Source: CADEFX01 sp963840425
GTDB lineage: Bacteria; Pseudomonadota; Alphaproteobacteria; Rhizobiales; Hyphomicrobiaceae
Assembly: GCA_963840425.1 (NCBI GenBank)
Contig: CAWIYZ010000032.1
Location: 124,001 to 188,000, forward strand
DNA: 64,000 nucleotides
Reading direction: 5' to 3'
Shown piece by piece: positions 1 to 9,795 of this stretch. The position numbers and the translations under genes were made by a program. Within the stretch, counting starts at the first letter, position 1, and the number at the start of each line of letters is the position of its first letter. The notes beneath the pieces are model-generated. The model was given only the letters and a program-made list of their open reading frames with translations. It had not been told where the DNA came from and did not search any database.

Positions 1-1
1 C

Positions 2-2170
2 GGCATCGAGCTGCGTGATTTCTACGGACGGCTGATCGACGGCATGCGCGCTGAGCGCGGCACGCTGCGCTCCGGTGGCGATGGCTCCGGCGACATGAGC
101 ACGCACGGCAGCCCGCCGGTGGAGAAGCCGCTGGCGCTGTTCTCCGGCATCGTCAAGGTCGGCGCCGACGGCACGGCGCGTGTCGATCTCGATCTGCCCG
201 ATTTCAACGGCACCGTGCGCGTGATGGCGGTGGCGTGGAGCGAGACGAAGCTCGGCTCCGCCAGCGCCGACGTGATCGTGCGGGATGCACTGGCGCTGAC
301 AGCTACGGCTCCGCGCTTCCTGACGCTCGGTGACGAGGCGCGCTTCGAGGTCGATGTGCACAACGTCGAGGGACCGGCCGCCAGCTATCAGGTTACGGTC
401 GAGCAGGAGGGTCCAACCGGCGCGAAGTCGAGCCTGGCCGGTCGCGAGATCGCGATCAAGACCGGCGAACGCGTGCGCGAGCGCGTGGCGGTGAAGCCGG
501 GCGAGATCGGCGCCTTCGTTTATGCCGTGCGTGTCATGGGACCCGGCGGCATCGAGGTCCGGCGCCGGATCGCACTGGATGTGAAGCCGCCGGCCGGCGA
601 TATCAGGCGCACGACCATGTCGGCGCTGGCGGCCAAGGGTGGCAAGCTGACGTTGGGCTCCGATCTGCTGCAGGATCTGATCCCGTCGACGGCGCGCATC
701 ACCGTCAATGTCGGCCCCATTGCCGGTATGGACGTGCCGGGGCTACTCGGTCAGCTCGACCGCTATCCGTACGGTTGCGCCGAGCAGACCACAAGCCGCG
801 CGTTGCCGTTGCTGTATGTCAGCGAAATGGCGCGCCGCATCGGCCTGGCGCAGGAGAACGGGCTGCGCGAGCGGGTGCAGAAGGCCGTGGAGCGGGTGCT
901 GGAGATGCAGGACGCCTCCGGCGCGTTCGGCATCTGGGGACCCGACAACGCCGACATGTGGCTGTCGAGCTATGTCACGGACTTCCTGACGCGCGCGAAG
1001 GAGGCGGGCTACACAGTGCGCCCGCAGGCCTTCACGCAGGCGCTCGACCGTCTGCAGAATTTCATTGGCTATGCGCAGGACTTCGAGCGCGGCGGTGAGG
1101 CGCGGGCCTATGCGCTTTATGTGCTCGCTCGCAACGGTCGCGCACCGATCGGCGAGTTGCGCTACTACGTCGACACGCGGCTGGAGCGCTTTGCGACGCC
1201 GCTGGCGCAGGCGCAACTCGGCGCGGCGCTGGCCATGATGGGCGACAAGGAGCGGGCCGAGCGAGCGTTCCGGGCGGCGCTGGCACAGCTCAGCGGCAGC
1301 GATAAAGATCTGAGCCGGTCCGACTATGGCTCCGGCATCCGCGACGGTGCAGGGCTGGTGACGCTGGCGGCGGAGACCGGCATCGTCAAAGCCGAGACGC
1401 CGCGGCTCGCCGGCGTCATCGCCAAGGCGTATCAGACGCGCACCTACACCTCGACGCAGGAGCAGGCCTGGATGCTTCTGGCGGCGCGCGCGCTGGCCGA
1501 GCAGCGGCACGATACGCTGCTGAACGTCAACGGCACGCCGCATCAGGGCGAGCTGACGCGCGCGTTGACGGCGGCGGAGTTCAAGGACGGTGCACTTACC
1601 ATCCGCAACGAGGCAGACGCATCGGTCGATGCGGTCGTGTCGGTGCTGGGTAGCTCGCTCACGCCGGAGCCAGCTGTGGCGAAAGGCTTCACCATCGAGC
1701 GCAGCTACTACACGCTCGCCGGAAAGAAGGTGGAGGTGGCGAGCGCCAGCGGCGGGACGGCGAGCCTGCAGCAGACAGATCGCCTTGTCGTCGTGCTCAA
1801 GATCGAGGGCACGGAGACCGGCGGGCGGGTGCTGCTGGTCGACCGGCTGCCGGCGGGCCTGGAGATCGAAAATCCCCGCCTCGTGGACTCGGGCGATGTC
1901 GCGAGCCTGGAGTGGCTCAAGGGCAGCAAAGCGCCCGAGCATACTGAGTTTCGCGATGATCGTTTCGTCGCCGCCTTCAACTTCTTCGGCGAGGGCCGCA
2001 ACGGCAACTCGGGCGCGAGCACCAAGCCATCGGCAACGTTGGCCTACATCGTGCGGGCGGTGACGCCGGGGAGCTTCGTGCATCCGGCAGCGACGGTGGA
2101 GGACATGTACCGGCCCGACCGCTTCGCACGCACCGCTGCGGGCAGGCTCGACGTGACGCCCCGGAACTAG
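2..2170 (+). CDS. Alpha-2-macroglobulin family protein, C-terminal part (5' end outside window)
   Basis: The frame is open from base 2, so this is the 3' portion (about 720 residues) of a much larger gene. Bacterial alpha-2-macroglobulins are periplasmic, usually membrane-anchored protease traps. The thioester signature C-x-E-Q is present as CAEQ (bases 776-787) in the family context YPYGCAEQTTSR. It is followed by the helical thioester domain (to about base 1480) and a C-terminal receptor-binding-like domain. The pbpC gene starts 15 bases after the stop. This is the same pairing as E. coli yfhM-pbpC, where trap and peptidoglycan synthase are thought to act together in envelope defence. The stop is TAG at 2168-2170. 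The family is clear; the N-terminal signal and bait region cannot be judged here. Confidence 0.93.
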   Translation, partial: GIELRDFYGRLIDGMRAERGTLRSGGDGSGDMSTHGSPPVEKPLALFSGIVKVGADGTARVDLDLPDFNGTVRVMAVAWSETKLGSASADVIVRDALALTATAPRFLTLGDEARFEVDVHNVEGPAASYQVTVEQEGPTGAKSSLAGREIAIKTGERVRERVAVKPGEIGAFVYAVRVMGPGGIEVRRRIALDVKPPAGDIRRTTMSALAAKGGKLTLGSDLLQDLIPSTARITVNVGPIAGMDVPGLLGQLDRYPYGCAEQTTSRALPLLYVSEMARRIGLAQENGLRERVQKAVERVLEMQDASGAFGIWGPDNADMWLSSYVTDFLTRAKEAGYTVRPQAFTQALDRLQNFIGYAQDFERGGEARAYALYVLARNGRAPIGELRYYVDTRLERFATPLAQAQLGAALAMMGDKERAERAFRAALAQLSGSDKDLSRSDYGSGIRDGAGLVTLAAETGIVKAETPRLAGVIAKAYQTRTYTSTQEQAWMLLAARALAEQRHDTLLNVNGTPHQGELTRALTAAEFKDGALTIRNEADASVDAVVSVLGSSLTPEPAVAKGFTIERSYYTLAGKKVEVASASGGTASLQQTDRLVVVLKIEGTETGGRVLLVDRLPAGLEIENPRLVDSGDVASLEWLKGSKAPEHTEFRDDRFVAAFNFFGEGRNGNSGASTKPSATLAYIVRAVTPGSFVHPAATVEDMYRPDRFARTAAGRLDVTPRN

Positions 2171-2185
2171 GGTAAGGGGCCGATC

Positions 2186-4406
2186 GTGGGCGCTGCCGCA
2201 AGAAATACTCCGCGGGGCCATCATCATGCCACAGATGATGGCCGACAATGCGCGCCTTCCCGCCCGATTGAGACGGGGGAGGCGCCCCGAGCAGGGGCGC
2301 CCTGGCGCCGCGGAAGGGGGAAACTAGTCCTCCGCGGCGCCATTGCCCTCGGGCTGATCTTGGCCTTGCTCCTTCCGCTTGCACTGTGGAGTGCGCCGTA
2401 TCTGGCGGCGCGCTTGATCGGCCCACTGCCGCTGGAACGCGCCGAGGCCGTATCGGTGAGCGTAGTCGATCGCAACGATCGGCTGCTGCGAGCTTTCACG
2501 ACAGAGGATGGGCGCTGGCGTTTGCCCGTCGAGGTCGATCAGGTCGATACACGCTACCTGGCCATGCTGATGGCCTACGAGGACCGGCGCTTTCGCACAC
2601 ACTCCGGCGTCGATGCGTGGGCGGTCGGGCGCGCGATGACGTTGTTCCTGCGTCGCGGGCGCATCGTCTCTGGCGCTTCGACGCTGACCATGCAGGTGGC
2701 GCGCCTGCTCGACGGCGAGCACGAGCGCACCGCTGCGGGCAAGCTCAAGCAGATGCTGCGCGCCCGGCAGCTGGAAAGCCGCCTGTCCAAGGATGAGATC
2801 CTGCGGCTTTATCTGCGCCTGGCGCCGTTCGGCGGCAACATCGAGGGCGTGCGCGCGGCGTCGCTCGCCTATTTCGGCAAGGAGCCGCGCCGCTTGTCGC
2901 TCGGGGAGGCGGCGCTGCTGGTCGCGCTGCCGCAGGCGCCCGAAGCACGGCGTCCGGATCGGTTTTCAGCCGCCGCGCGGCGCGCACGGGAGCGTGTGCT
3001 GGCCCGTGCGCTTGCCGCGGGTATCGTGACAGCGGAAGAGGTCGAGCGCGCGCGAGCCGAGCCGGTACCCACGCGTCGGCAGGAGTTTCCCAAGCTCGCA
3101 CCGCACCTGACAGAAGCAGAGGTTGCGCGCGAGCTCGGCCGTTCGCGTGCATCGGCTCACGCTCGATCGCGACATGCAGGCAGGGCTCGAGCCGCTGGTG
3201 CGCGAGCATGCGCACCTATTGGGCGAGCGACTGTCGGCCGCCATGCTCGTGGTCGATCATACAAGCGGGGAAGTCTTGGCGCACGTGGGCTCGGCCGGCT
3301 ATCTCGACGAGAGCCGGCTCGGTGCCATCGACATGACGGATGCGGTGCGCTCGCCGGGCTCCACCCTGAAGCCGGTCATCTACGGGCTGGCCTTCGAGCT
3401 GGGCCTCGCGCATCCCGAGACAATGATCGAGGATCGGCCCGCGCGGTTCGGCACTTATGCGCCGAAGAACTTCGATGAGGACTTCCGGGGCACCGTCACT
3501 ATCCGCGAGGCGCTGGCGCATTCACTGAACATTCCGGCGGTGAAGGTGCTGGCGGCGGTTGGGCCATCGCGCCTCGTCAACCGGCTGCGACGGCTCGATC
3601 TGACGGCGGCGCTGCCAAGCCGGTCGGAAGCGACGCTTGCCATTGCGCTCGGTGGCATCGGCATGCGGCTGACCGACCTCGGCATGATCTATGCGAGCCT
3701 CGCCCGAGGTGGCGATGCCGTCAGCCTCGTCCATGTCCGGGCCGCAACGGCTGCTCCACGCAGGCTCGCGCGCCGGCTGTTAGCGCCCGCGGCTGCATGG
3801 TACGTCGCCGACATCCTGAAGAGCGCACCGCCGCCGGCGAATGCCAAGGGCGGCGGCATCGCCTACAAGACAGGTACGTCATACGGATATCGTGATGCGT
3901 GGGCCGTGGGTTTCGACGGACGCCACACGATTGCGGTGTGGGTCGGTCGCGCCGATGGAACCGCTACGCCAGGACTGACGGGCCGCAGCGCGGCCGCTCC
4001 CATTCTGTTTGATGCATTCGCGCGCATCGCCGAGCGGCCCGTTCCGCTTCAACCGCCCAAAGCCGGGGTCTCTCTCGTATCCGGGCGCGCGCTGCCGCCT
4101 CCCTTGCGGCGTTTCAAGGAGGGCGCTGAGGACGAAGCCGCCGGCCCCTATCTTGAGCCGGTCCTGCAGATCGCCTTTCCGCCGGATCGTGCGGAACTCG
4201 AGACCGACGATGGCGGGCCGCCGATTGTGGTGCTGAAAGCGGAAGGCGGCGCGCTGCCTTTGACATGGCTGGCGGACGGTCAGCCGATCGCGTCCGATGC
4301 GGCGCGGCGTGATGTCACGTGGCAGCCGCACGGGCGAGGATTCGTTCGCATTTCCGTCATCGATGCACGCGGTCGCTCGGATCGTGTGGAGGTTCGCCTA
4401 AAGTGA
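2186..4406 (+). CDS. pbpC: Penicillin-binding protein 1C (frameshifted, one net +1 shift near 3137)
   Basis: Bifunctional peptidoglycan glycosyltransferase/transpeptidase anchored in the inner membrane. It starts at GTG 2186 behind AAGGGG. A membrane segment lies at about 2330-2410. The GT51 transglycosylase domain carries EDRRFRTHSGVD. The transpeptidase domain carries SPGSTLKP (S-x-x-K), SLN and KTGTS, and a BiPBP-type C-terminal domain ends at 4406. The reading frame breaks. The first part (2186 to about 3137) reads to VAREL; the rest continues from AVRVHRLTLD in the next frame, as if one extra base lay in the run at 3136-3138. Without that base the product is about 740 residues, normal for PBP1C. 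Either the sequence has an error or the gene is inactivated. It follows the alpha-2-macroglobulin gene directly and is probably cotranscribed with it. Confidence 0.9.
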
Positions 4407-4422
4407 TCGGCGCTAGAGTGAT

Positions 4423-4476
4423 GATCGAGAAATTCGCCGGAACTCGCGGCAGGTATCCCGAGCGAATTTCTCGATC
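4423..4476. repeat. Intergenic inverted repeat, 15-bp perfect arms
   Basis: GATCGAGAAATTCGC at 4423-4437 is the exact reverse complement of 4462-4476, with a 24-base loop. It begins 17 bases after the pbpC stop, so it could act as a terminator-like hairpin or an extragenic palindrome. Just upstream is a CTAGAGTG motif that recurs in other palindromic gaps of this window. Confidence 0.75.
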
Positions 4477-4504
4477 TGAATCACACTAAAATCATAAGCT
4501 TGCG

Positions 4505-4574
4505 AGTGTCCTTCGATCGCGAAGTTCGTTCAGCGCTTGGGTCGAGATCCGACAAACTTCGCGATCGGGACACT
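4505..4574. repeat. Intergenic inverted repeat, 7 + 13 bp arms
   Basis: AGTGTCC (4505-4511) pairs with 4568-4574, and CGATCGCGAAGTT (4514-4526) pairs with AACTTCGCGATCG (4555-4567). Only two bases interrupt the left arm. It is the second large palindrome in the pbpC/outer-membrane-protein gap. The sequence between the two palindromes (ATCATAAGCTT...GAGTG) resembles part of the repeat at 42926-42947. Confidence 0.7.
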
Positions 4575-4691
4575 AGCCCGTGTGCGACGATGCTGCGGGA
4601 TGGCACGGATGGTCCATACAAGCTATGAGTGTTTCCAGCTTCCGCGCCGGTACACGGGGTCCCGCGCGGCTTCCCAGCGGAGACATCAGGC

Positions 4692-5651
4692 ATGCCATCG
4701 GCGCCGCACCCGACCGTCGCGGAGTTTCGAGCCGTCGGTGACTGGTGGTGGCGGAAGGAGCGGCTTAGCGGGGCAGTTGCCGCCTTCGTGCTTTGCTTGT
4801 GGTCCGGGCACACGATGCTTGCGGACAATGTCGCCGAGCGGGAAGAAGCTGGGAAGGCAGAAAGTGCGGAGGCTGCCAGCTCAGCAGCGGACTTGCCGCG
4901 AGGAGAATACGTCATCGCCGGCTACGGCGGCGCGCCTTATACGCACCCGAGCGACGTGAAGTTCTCGAAGCCTGGCACGGCCGACCTCACCGTGCACGAC
5001 ATCACGTGGGAGGGCCGTCCGTTCAAGAGCCCGGTGTACTACGGCATTCGCACTCTGCAGTGGTCCAGCGGTGGCACTTTCGGCGGCATGCTGGACTTCA
5101 CCCACTCCAAGGCCATCTCGCAGCGCGACCAGGAGATCAGGCTGAGCGGATCGCGCAACGGCCAGATCATGACCGGGAAGGCGAGGCTCGGCGATGTCTT
5201 CCGCCACTTCGAGTTCAGCCATGGTCACAACACCCTTACGGTCAACGGGCTGGCTCGCTTGCCAAGTTTGTTGCCCGGCCTGGCGCCCTACCTCGGCGGT
5301 GGTGTCGGTGTAGCCCTGCCGCACACTGAGGTACACTTCAACGGCGATCCCAAGCGCACCTACGAGTATCAGTACGTTGGACCCGCGGCGCAGGCTGTGC
5401 TCGGCATGGAGTTGCGCCTTCCGCACGCTTCGATCTTCCTCGAGTACAAATTCATCATGGCAAGCTATCAGGCCCCGATGACCGGCCTCGACGGCGGCTG
5501 GTTTCCTGGCGATCTCTGGCGGCAGGCCATGGATATCCTGCGGGGGGCAAGTCCCGTCGACGGCTACCTTTCTACCGTGCTCGCCAGCCACCAGGTAGCC
5601 GCGGGCGTGGGTTTGCGCGTCATGCGCGCGCCCACGCAACCGGGAAGCTAG
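4692..5651 (+). CDS. Outer-membrane beta-barrel protein, lipid A oxidase (LpxQ)-like
   Basis: Protein of about 319 residues with an N-terminal hydrophobic segment (AVAAFVLCLWSG) suited to a signal peptide. The body has alternating, aromatic-rich strands typical of a small outer-membrane barrel. Stretches such as GYGGAPYTHPSDV, DFTHSKA, FEFSHGHN and LAPYLGGGVGVALPH resemble the rhizobial lipid A oxidase family (LpxQ), which oxidises the proximal glucosamine of lipid A to 2-aminogluconate. That assignment is from memory of the family and is tentative; 'outer-membrane barrel of unknown function' is the safe reading. The start is uncertain: ATG 4692 is chosen, but GTG 4629 is also open. The end is convergent with the LysR gene across a palindromic gap. 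Confidence 0.6.
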   Translation: MPSAPHPTVAEFRAVGDWWWRKERLSGAVAAFVLCLWSGHTMLADNVAEREEAGKAESAEAASSAADLPRGEYVIAGYGGAPYTHPSDVKFSKPGTADLTVHDITWEGRPFKSPVYYGIRTLQWSSGGTFGGMLDFTHSKAISQRDQEIRLSGSRNGQIMTGKARLGDVFRHFEFSHGHNTLTVNGLARLPSLLPGLAPYLGGGVGVALPHTEVHFNGDPKRTYEYQYVGPAAQAVLGMELRLPHASIFLEYKFIMASYQAPMTGLDGGWFPGDLWRQAMDILRGASPVDGYLSTVLASHQVAAGVGLRVMRAPTQPGS

Positions 5652-5714
5652 AGTGTGCGATGCACGCTACGTATGGAAGCGGCAGTTCTTCGTTGTGAGA
5701 CGATCGCGCTCTAG
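5648..5714. repeat. Palindromic intergenic element bounded by CTAGAG / CTCTAG
   Basis: CTAGAG at 5648-5653 (overlapping the stop of the barrel gene) pairs with CTCTAG at 5709-5714. The right half contains ACGATCGCGCTCTAGTC. This 17-mer occurs again in the gap before the second dehydratase (near 43010-43026), preceded there too by an ATGGAAGC...GAAACG-type sequence. The element fills the whole gap between two convergent genes and may also serve as a bidirectional terminator. Confidence 0.6.
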
Positions 5715-6737
5715 TCAGCGGATACCGCCGTTGCCCCGCGACATGCCGTTGGTGGCGCGCACGGACCCGACACGCGCGTGCAACAGCTCGCTCGACTTCG
5801 TCTCCCGGACGACCAAAGCCGTCTCCTCCGCCTCGGGGCGCGCGCTGTCAGGGTTGTTGTGCACGTCACGGAACCACTCGCCGAGGAAATCGAGAAATAC
5901 CCTGAGCTTTGGAAGCACGTGCTTACTCTTGGGGTAAAGCGCCCAGATGGCAGACTTTGCTGCGACCTCATAGTCCGGAAGGACGCGGCACAAAGTGCCG
6001 CTGGTTATGAATCTGTTGGCCCGGATCTCCGATATGCGCGTGAGTCCGTGACCCTCGATCGCCGCATGCCGCAGGATGTCGCCATTGTTCGATTTGATGC
6101 GGCCGCCGACACGAACTGGTATTTCGCGTCCGCCGTTGAGGAATGTCCACTGAGAGCAGTCGCCCAGCACCAGGCACGAGTGCTGTGATAGCTCCTCTGG
6201 ACGCCGTGGCCGGCCAGCCCGCTCCAGATAGCGTGGAGAGCCAACGATGATTTGTCGATCAGAGGCCAGGCGCTTGGCGATGAGATTGGAATCCAAAAGC
6301 GCCCCGATACGCACGACGACGTCGTAGCCTTCCTCCTGCAGATTGACGATGCGGTCGGTGAGGTCGACCTGCACCTCGATCTCGGGATACGTCTCCATGA
6401 AGGCGCAAATAGCTGGCCCCACGAAGCAGCGGCTGAAGCTCGCGGGAGCAGAAATCTTCAGTCGGCCCTTGGGTTGCTCGACATTTACGCCGACGGCTGC
6501 ACGCGCGGCTTCGATCTCAGCCAGAATGCGTTCGACATGCGTGAGGAACTTTGCGCCTTCCTCCGTGATCCGTATCGAGCGCGTAGTGCGGTCGAAGAGG
6601 CGTGCACAAAGCTCGTCCTCCAGCGCCTGGATTCGTTTCGATATGGTTCCTGGCGTGAGCCCCAGCTCGGTACCGACGGCGGACAGGTTCTGCACCGCGG
6701 CGACGCGGGCAAAAATACGCATGTCCTGGATGTCCAT
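5715..6737 (-). CDS. LysR-family transcriptional regulator
   Basis: 340-residue LysR-type regulator. It has an N-terminal winged helix-turn-helix (residues about 1-60; VAAVQNLSAVGTELGLTPGTISKRI spans the HTH, with recognition helix around GTISKRIQALE) and a periplasmic-binding-protein-like effector domain from about residue 90. The start at ATG 6737 is preferred because GGAGAGG lies about 8 bases upstream; an in-frame start at 6770 is also possible. It looks like the CrgA/DmlR branch, whose members often regulate adjacent catabolic genes, but no such gene is divergently placed here. Its target is therefore unknown; it could be itself or remote. The C-terminal 30 residues are longer than usual. 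Confidence 0.9.
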   Translation of the reverse strand: MDIQDMRIFARVAAVQNLSAVGTELGLTPGTISKRIQALEDELCARLFDRTTRSIRITEEGAKFLTHVERILAEIEAARAAVGVNVEQPKGRLKISAPASFSRCFVGPAICAFMETYPEIEVQVDLTDRIVNLQEEGYDVVVRIGALLDSNLIAKRLASDRQIIVGSPRYLERAGRPRRPEELSQHSCLVLGDCSQWTFLNGGREIPVRVGGRIKSNNGDILRHAAIEGHGLTRISEIRANRFITSGTLCRVLPDYEVAAKSAIWALYPKSKHVLPKLRVFLDFLGEWFRDVHNNPDSARPEAEETALVVRETKSSELLHARVGSVRATNGMSRGNGGIR

Positions 6738-7059
6738 TCCACTGACCTCTCCGCTGCGGCCGGCGCGCACATCGCTCGCACACCGACACTGCTTGCCCGC
6801 ACAGCACCATTGGACTACGCATACGCAGCTTCCCCCCGGACGCGCACTCTAGCCGCAAGCGGTCGCGTGTCAATTGTGCCGGAAGAAGCTGGAGATACTC
6901 GGTTAACGCGAATGGCGCGCGCCTTGCGGCGGGCGTCCGGACTCCTATGCTGAGCGCTGTAAAGATACGCCGCGCGTAGAGCTGCAAATCGAGAGTTGGA
7001 TCGATGCAACACGCACACGCTAGTAGGTGCGCTTCGGTGTTCCGATATTGAAACTGCTG
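6738..7059. other. 322-bp gap, LysR promoter region; no gene seen
   Basis: This lies between the 5' end of the LysR gene and the stop of the TIGR02302-family gene, both on the minus strand. It should contain the LysR promoter. Short open frames here have no recognisable content and no good ribosome binding sites. I see no tRNA, no strong hairpin with a T-run and no convincing T-N11-A dyad. Confidence 0.4.
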
Positions 7060-9681
7060 CTAGAACCGCCGCAGCAGCCGCTCGATGTAGTCGAGTTCTA
7101 GCGTCGGCCGCGACGGTTCGCCGAGCCTACGCCGCAATTCCTCGAGGATCTCGCGCGCACGCTGTACGTCGATCTCATCGGGCACCTTGACCGAGGTGCC
7201 GAGATCGGGACCTTCCGTGCGCTGAGGCCGGCCGAGCGGATCTAGTGGTGGGTCTCCAGTTCTTCCAAACTGCGACGGCATCTGCCGCAGCATCTGCTCG
7301 GCCATGGATTGTGCGCCTTGGCGCAACTGCTCGAGTGCGCGCTGCTCCTCGCGTGCAGCCCTATCGAGATCGCCCTCGCGCAACGCCTGCTCGGCTTCGC
7401 GCATGGAGCGCTCTGCGCCCTCGAGCTGCTGCGGCGCGCGCATGCCGAAACGCTGCATGCCATCGCGCATCTGCCCGAGACGCCGGCCGAGCTCACCCTG
7501 GCGTTGGCCTAGTCCCTCCTGGCCCTCGCCCTGCTGTTGACCCCGCTGGCCGCGTTGACCGCGCTGCCCTTGTTGACCTTGCTGTCCCTGCTGGCCTTGT
7601 TGCCCTTGCTGACCCTGCTCGCCGGACTGCCCGTCCTGCTGTCGGCGCTGCTCGCCGAAGGTATCGTCCAGCAACTGCTGTTGCTTGCCGATGATGTCGC
7701 CGAACTCGTTCATCATCTGCATCATCTGTTGGCCTTGCTGGCTCTGCCCGCGGGCCATCTTGCCCGATTGCAGTTGCTCCAGAAGATCACGCAACTGGCT
7801 CAGCATCTGCTGGGCCATGTCGCGCGAGCCCTGCCGCGCCATGTTCTCGATATCGCGCATCATGCGCTCGAGATCCTGTGGGCGGATCGTCTGGTTCTGC
7901 GCCATGCCGGGCGGCATCTCCATCGGCTGCTGGCCTTCGGCCTGCTTGGCGAGCTGCTCCATGAACTGCGCCAGCGCCTGGCGCAGCTCCTGCATGAGCT
8001 TGCGGATTTCTTCGTCCGATGCGCCCTGCTCGAGCGCCTTGGCCAGGTTCTCCTGCGCCTGGCGCAGCCGGCGCTCGGCGTCCGACAGTCCGCCGTCCTC
8101 CAATCGCACCGCGACATGCCAGAGCTGGTCGACGACGCTCTTGAGGCCGGGCCGCGTGGTATCCCGGTTCAGGCGCCAATAGGCCGAGCGAAGGCCAAGG
8201 TAGGCTTGCCGATCAGTGAAGAAACCATCCGGCTCGAGCGCAATGGCGTCGAGTGCGCGCAGCACTTGGGCGCGGTTGCGCGGGTCCTCGACCAGATAGC
8301 GCCGCTGCTCGACGATCGCCTTGGCGATCGGATTGTCGAAGCGCCGCTGCGGCAGAATGAACTCGAACGGCTCGCTCTTGCCGATCTGGCCAGCCTGGTC
8401 CTGGGCGCTCAGCGTCAGGCGCACGCGCATGCCGGCCCACGGGTGGCCCGCAAGCTCGTGGTAGCTCGCTGCCTCGGCCTGCTTGGCGCTGGCGCGTGGC
8501 AGACGCAGCCCCAGCACGGGCGGACGCTCCAGCGGCGGGCGAGGTCCTTTTTTGGCTTCGGGCTTGGCCCAACTGCGGGCAGGATCCTCCGCTCGCGGCT
8601 TCGCGCGGGTGATGCGCCCTTCCGCCGAGACCACACCGTAGTCGTCCTCGATCTTGTAGCTGAGCTTCAGCGCCCCGCGCGGCATGCGCTCGGGGTCTTT
8701 GGTCAAGGCGATCTTGGGCGGATGATCGGGAATGATTTTGAACTGCCAGGGCTTGATGCCGGACACGCCGCTTACGCCGACCGATCCTGACGCGCGCAGA
8801 TCGTATCGGATCTCTGCGATCTCTGACTGACCTAGCGCTGAGGTTGGCACCAAAGTTTGCTGCGGCGGCTTGGCCTCGATCTTTTCCGGTGCTTTGCCTT
8901 CGCTCGTAACCTCCAACGCAAGCCGCGCGACGCCAGGTCCGCTGGCCCGGATGATGAGGACGCTGCGATCGGGAACCTCGTGCACCTGATTGCTGCTTTC
9001 CGCATTTGCGGCGCCCACTGAATGCGAGCCGTCGGCGAGCATCAGCGGCGCGCGACCGGTGTAGGCGGGCGGGGTCACCCAGGCGTCGAAGCGCATGTCC
9101 GCGCCCGGTAGGGATGCACCAAGACGGAAGGCGGCGCGGAGCCGGTCAGCGGCGTTATCGCCAACCATCACCGTCAGTACGCTGACGCCGATCAGCAGCA
9201 GGGCCCTGAACGCGAGCGGGTCGAAGCGGTCCGTTCGCGGGGTCGGATGCCCGACCCGCAGGCGCGCGAGCAGCGCCGCCAGGCGTGAGCGGTGCGCAGT
9301 CCACAGTGCGGCCGTGGCCGGATCTGAACCGGGGCTGGTGAGGGTGTCCTCGTAGGAGGAGGCGGGCCGGTGCGGGACCGCCGAACGCCGCTCTATCCGG
9401 CGCAGGGCTTCGTCCCTGCCCACGCCGGGGGTCCGTACCAGCCATATGAGCAGGCCCAGCGCGACGGTTGCGAAGCCGCCGAGAACGATCTTGTGCTCGA
9501 GGTCGCCGAGTGCAGGCCACAATCCCGCCAGCGAAACCAGGACAAACAGCAGCGCAAGACCCATCAGGGCCCACAGCCGTGGCCACAGTTTCTCGAACTG
9601 CAGCGCCCAACGGCTCAACCGCACTTTACGCTCGAACGATACCTCGAGCCGCGATCGCGGCGACCTAGCGTCAGTTGTCAT
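7060..9681 (-). CDS. TIGR02302 family protein (large membrane-anchored protein with Gln-rich coiled region)
   Basis: 873 residues. Two hydrophobic segments near the N-terminus (about residues 33-80, LWALMGLALLFVLVSLAGLW and a second around GFATVALGLLIWLV) anchor it in the inner membrane. The rest is mostly periplasmic or cytoplasmic helical sequence. Residues about 560-780 are rich in Gln, Met and Arg with coiled-coil character, and contain a low-complexity run of GQQ/GQR triplets (encoded around 7530-7625). Architecture, length and position beside lysA match the alphaproteobacterial TIGR02302/DUF4175 family, whose function is not established. Its start is 114 bases from the lysA stop, in the same direction. 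Confidence 0.85.
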   Translation of the reverse strand: MTTDARSPRSRLEVSFERKVRLSRWALQFEKLWPRLWALMGLALLFVLVSLAGLWPALGDLEHKIVLGGFATVALGLLIWLVRTPGVGRDEALRRIERRSAVPHRPASSYEDTLTSPGSDPATAALWTAHRSRLAALLARLRVGHPTPRTDRFDPLAFRALLLIGVSVLTVMVGDNAADRLRAAFRLGASLPGADMRFDAWVTPPAYTGRAPLMLADGSHSVGAANAESSNQVHEVPDRSVLIIRASGPGVARLALEVTSEGKAPEKIEAKPPQQTLVPTSALGQSEIAEIRYDLRASGSVGVSGVSGIKPWQFKIIPDHPPKIALTKDPERMPRGALKLSYKIEDDYGVVSAEGRITRAKPRAEDPARSWAKPEAKKGPRPPLERPPVLGLRLPRASAKQAEAASYHELAGHPWAGMRVRLTLSAQDQAGQIGKSEPFEFILPQRRFDNPIAKAIVEQRRYLVEDPRNRAQVLRALDAIALEPDGFFTDRQAYLGLRSAYWRLNRDTTRPGLKSVVDQLWHVAVRLEDGGLSDAERRLRQAQENLAKALEQGASDEEIRKLMQELRQALAQFMEQLAKQAEGQQPMEMPPGMAQNQTIRPQDLERMMRDIENMARQGSRDMAQQMLSQLRDLLEQLQSGKMARGQSQQGQQMMQMMNEFGDIIGKQQQLLDDTFGEQRRQQDGQSGEQGQQGQQGQQGQQGQQGQRGQRGQRGQQQGEGQEGLGQRQGELGRRLGQMRDGMQRFGMRAPQQLEGAERSMREAEQALREGDLDRAAREEQRALEQLRQGAQSMAEQMLRQMPSQFGRTGDPPLDPLGRPQRTEGPDLGTSVKVPDEIDVQRAREILEELRRRLGEPSRPTLELDYIERLLRRF

Positions 9682-9710
9682 GCACCCACCCTAGCATGGG
9701 CCCTGGCAGG

Positions 9711-9728
9711 CAGCCCAGCAAAGGGCTG
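9711..9728 (-). terminator. Possible hairpin terminator after lysA
   Basis: CAGCCC (9711-9716) pairs with GGGCTG (9723-9728) across a 6-base loop, 68 bases downstream of the lysA stop on the minus strand. No T-run follows, so it would be a weak or Rho-assisted terminator, or an incidental hairpin. Confidence 0.3.
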
Positions 9729-9795
9729 GAACCGCCATCAATTTCTGTTCACCACCCTTGCAGCCCAGTAGGGCACATTCGCGGCGGCGATGCCT

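Noticed and set aside
743..2248. Long open frame on the minus strand (about 500 codons)
   Set aside because: It is antisense to the alpha-2-macroglobulin gene, Arg/His-rich with no recognisable family. It is a typical shadow frame of GC-rich DNA.
2186..4406. Two separate genes, a transglycosylase and a transpeptidase
   Set aside because: Both halves align end to end with one PBP1C, and the break is a single-base shift in the linker between the two domains, with no ribosome binding site for a second start.
7530..7625. Tandem triplet pattern that could suggest a repeat array or CRISPR
   Set aside because: It is coding low-complexity (GQQ/GQR) inside a single long gene; there are no spacers.
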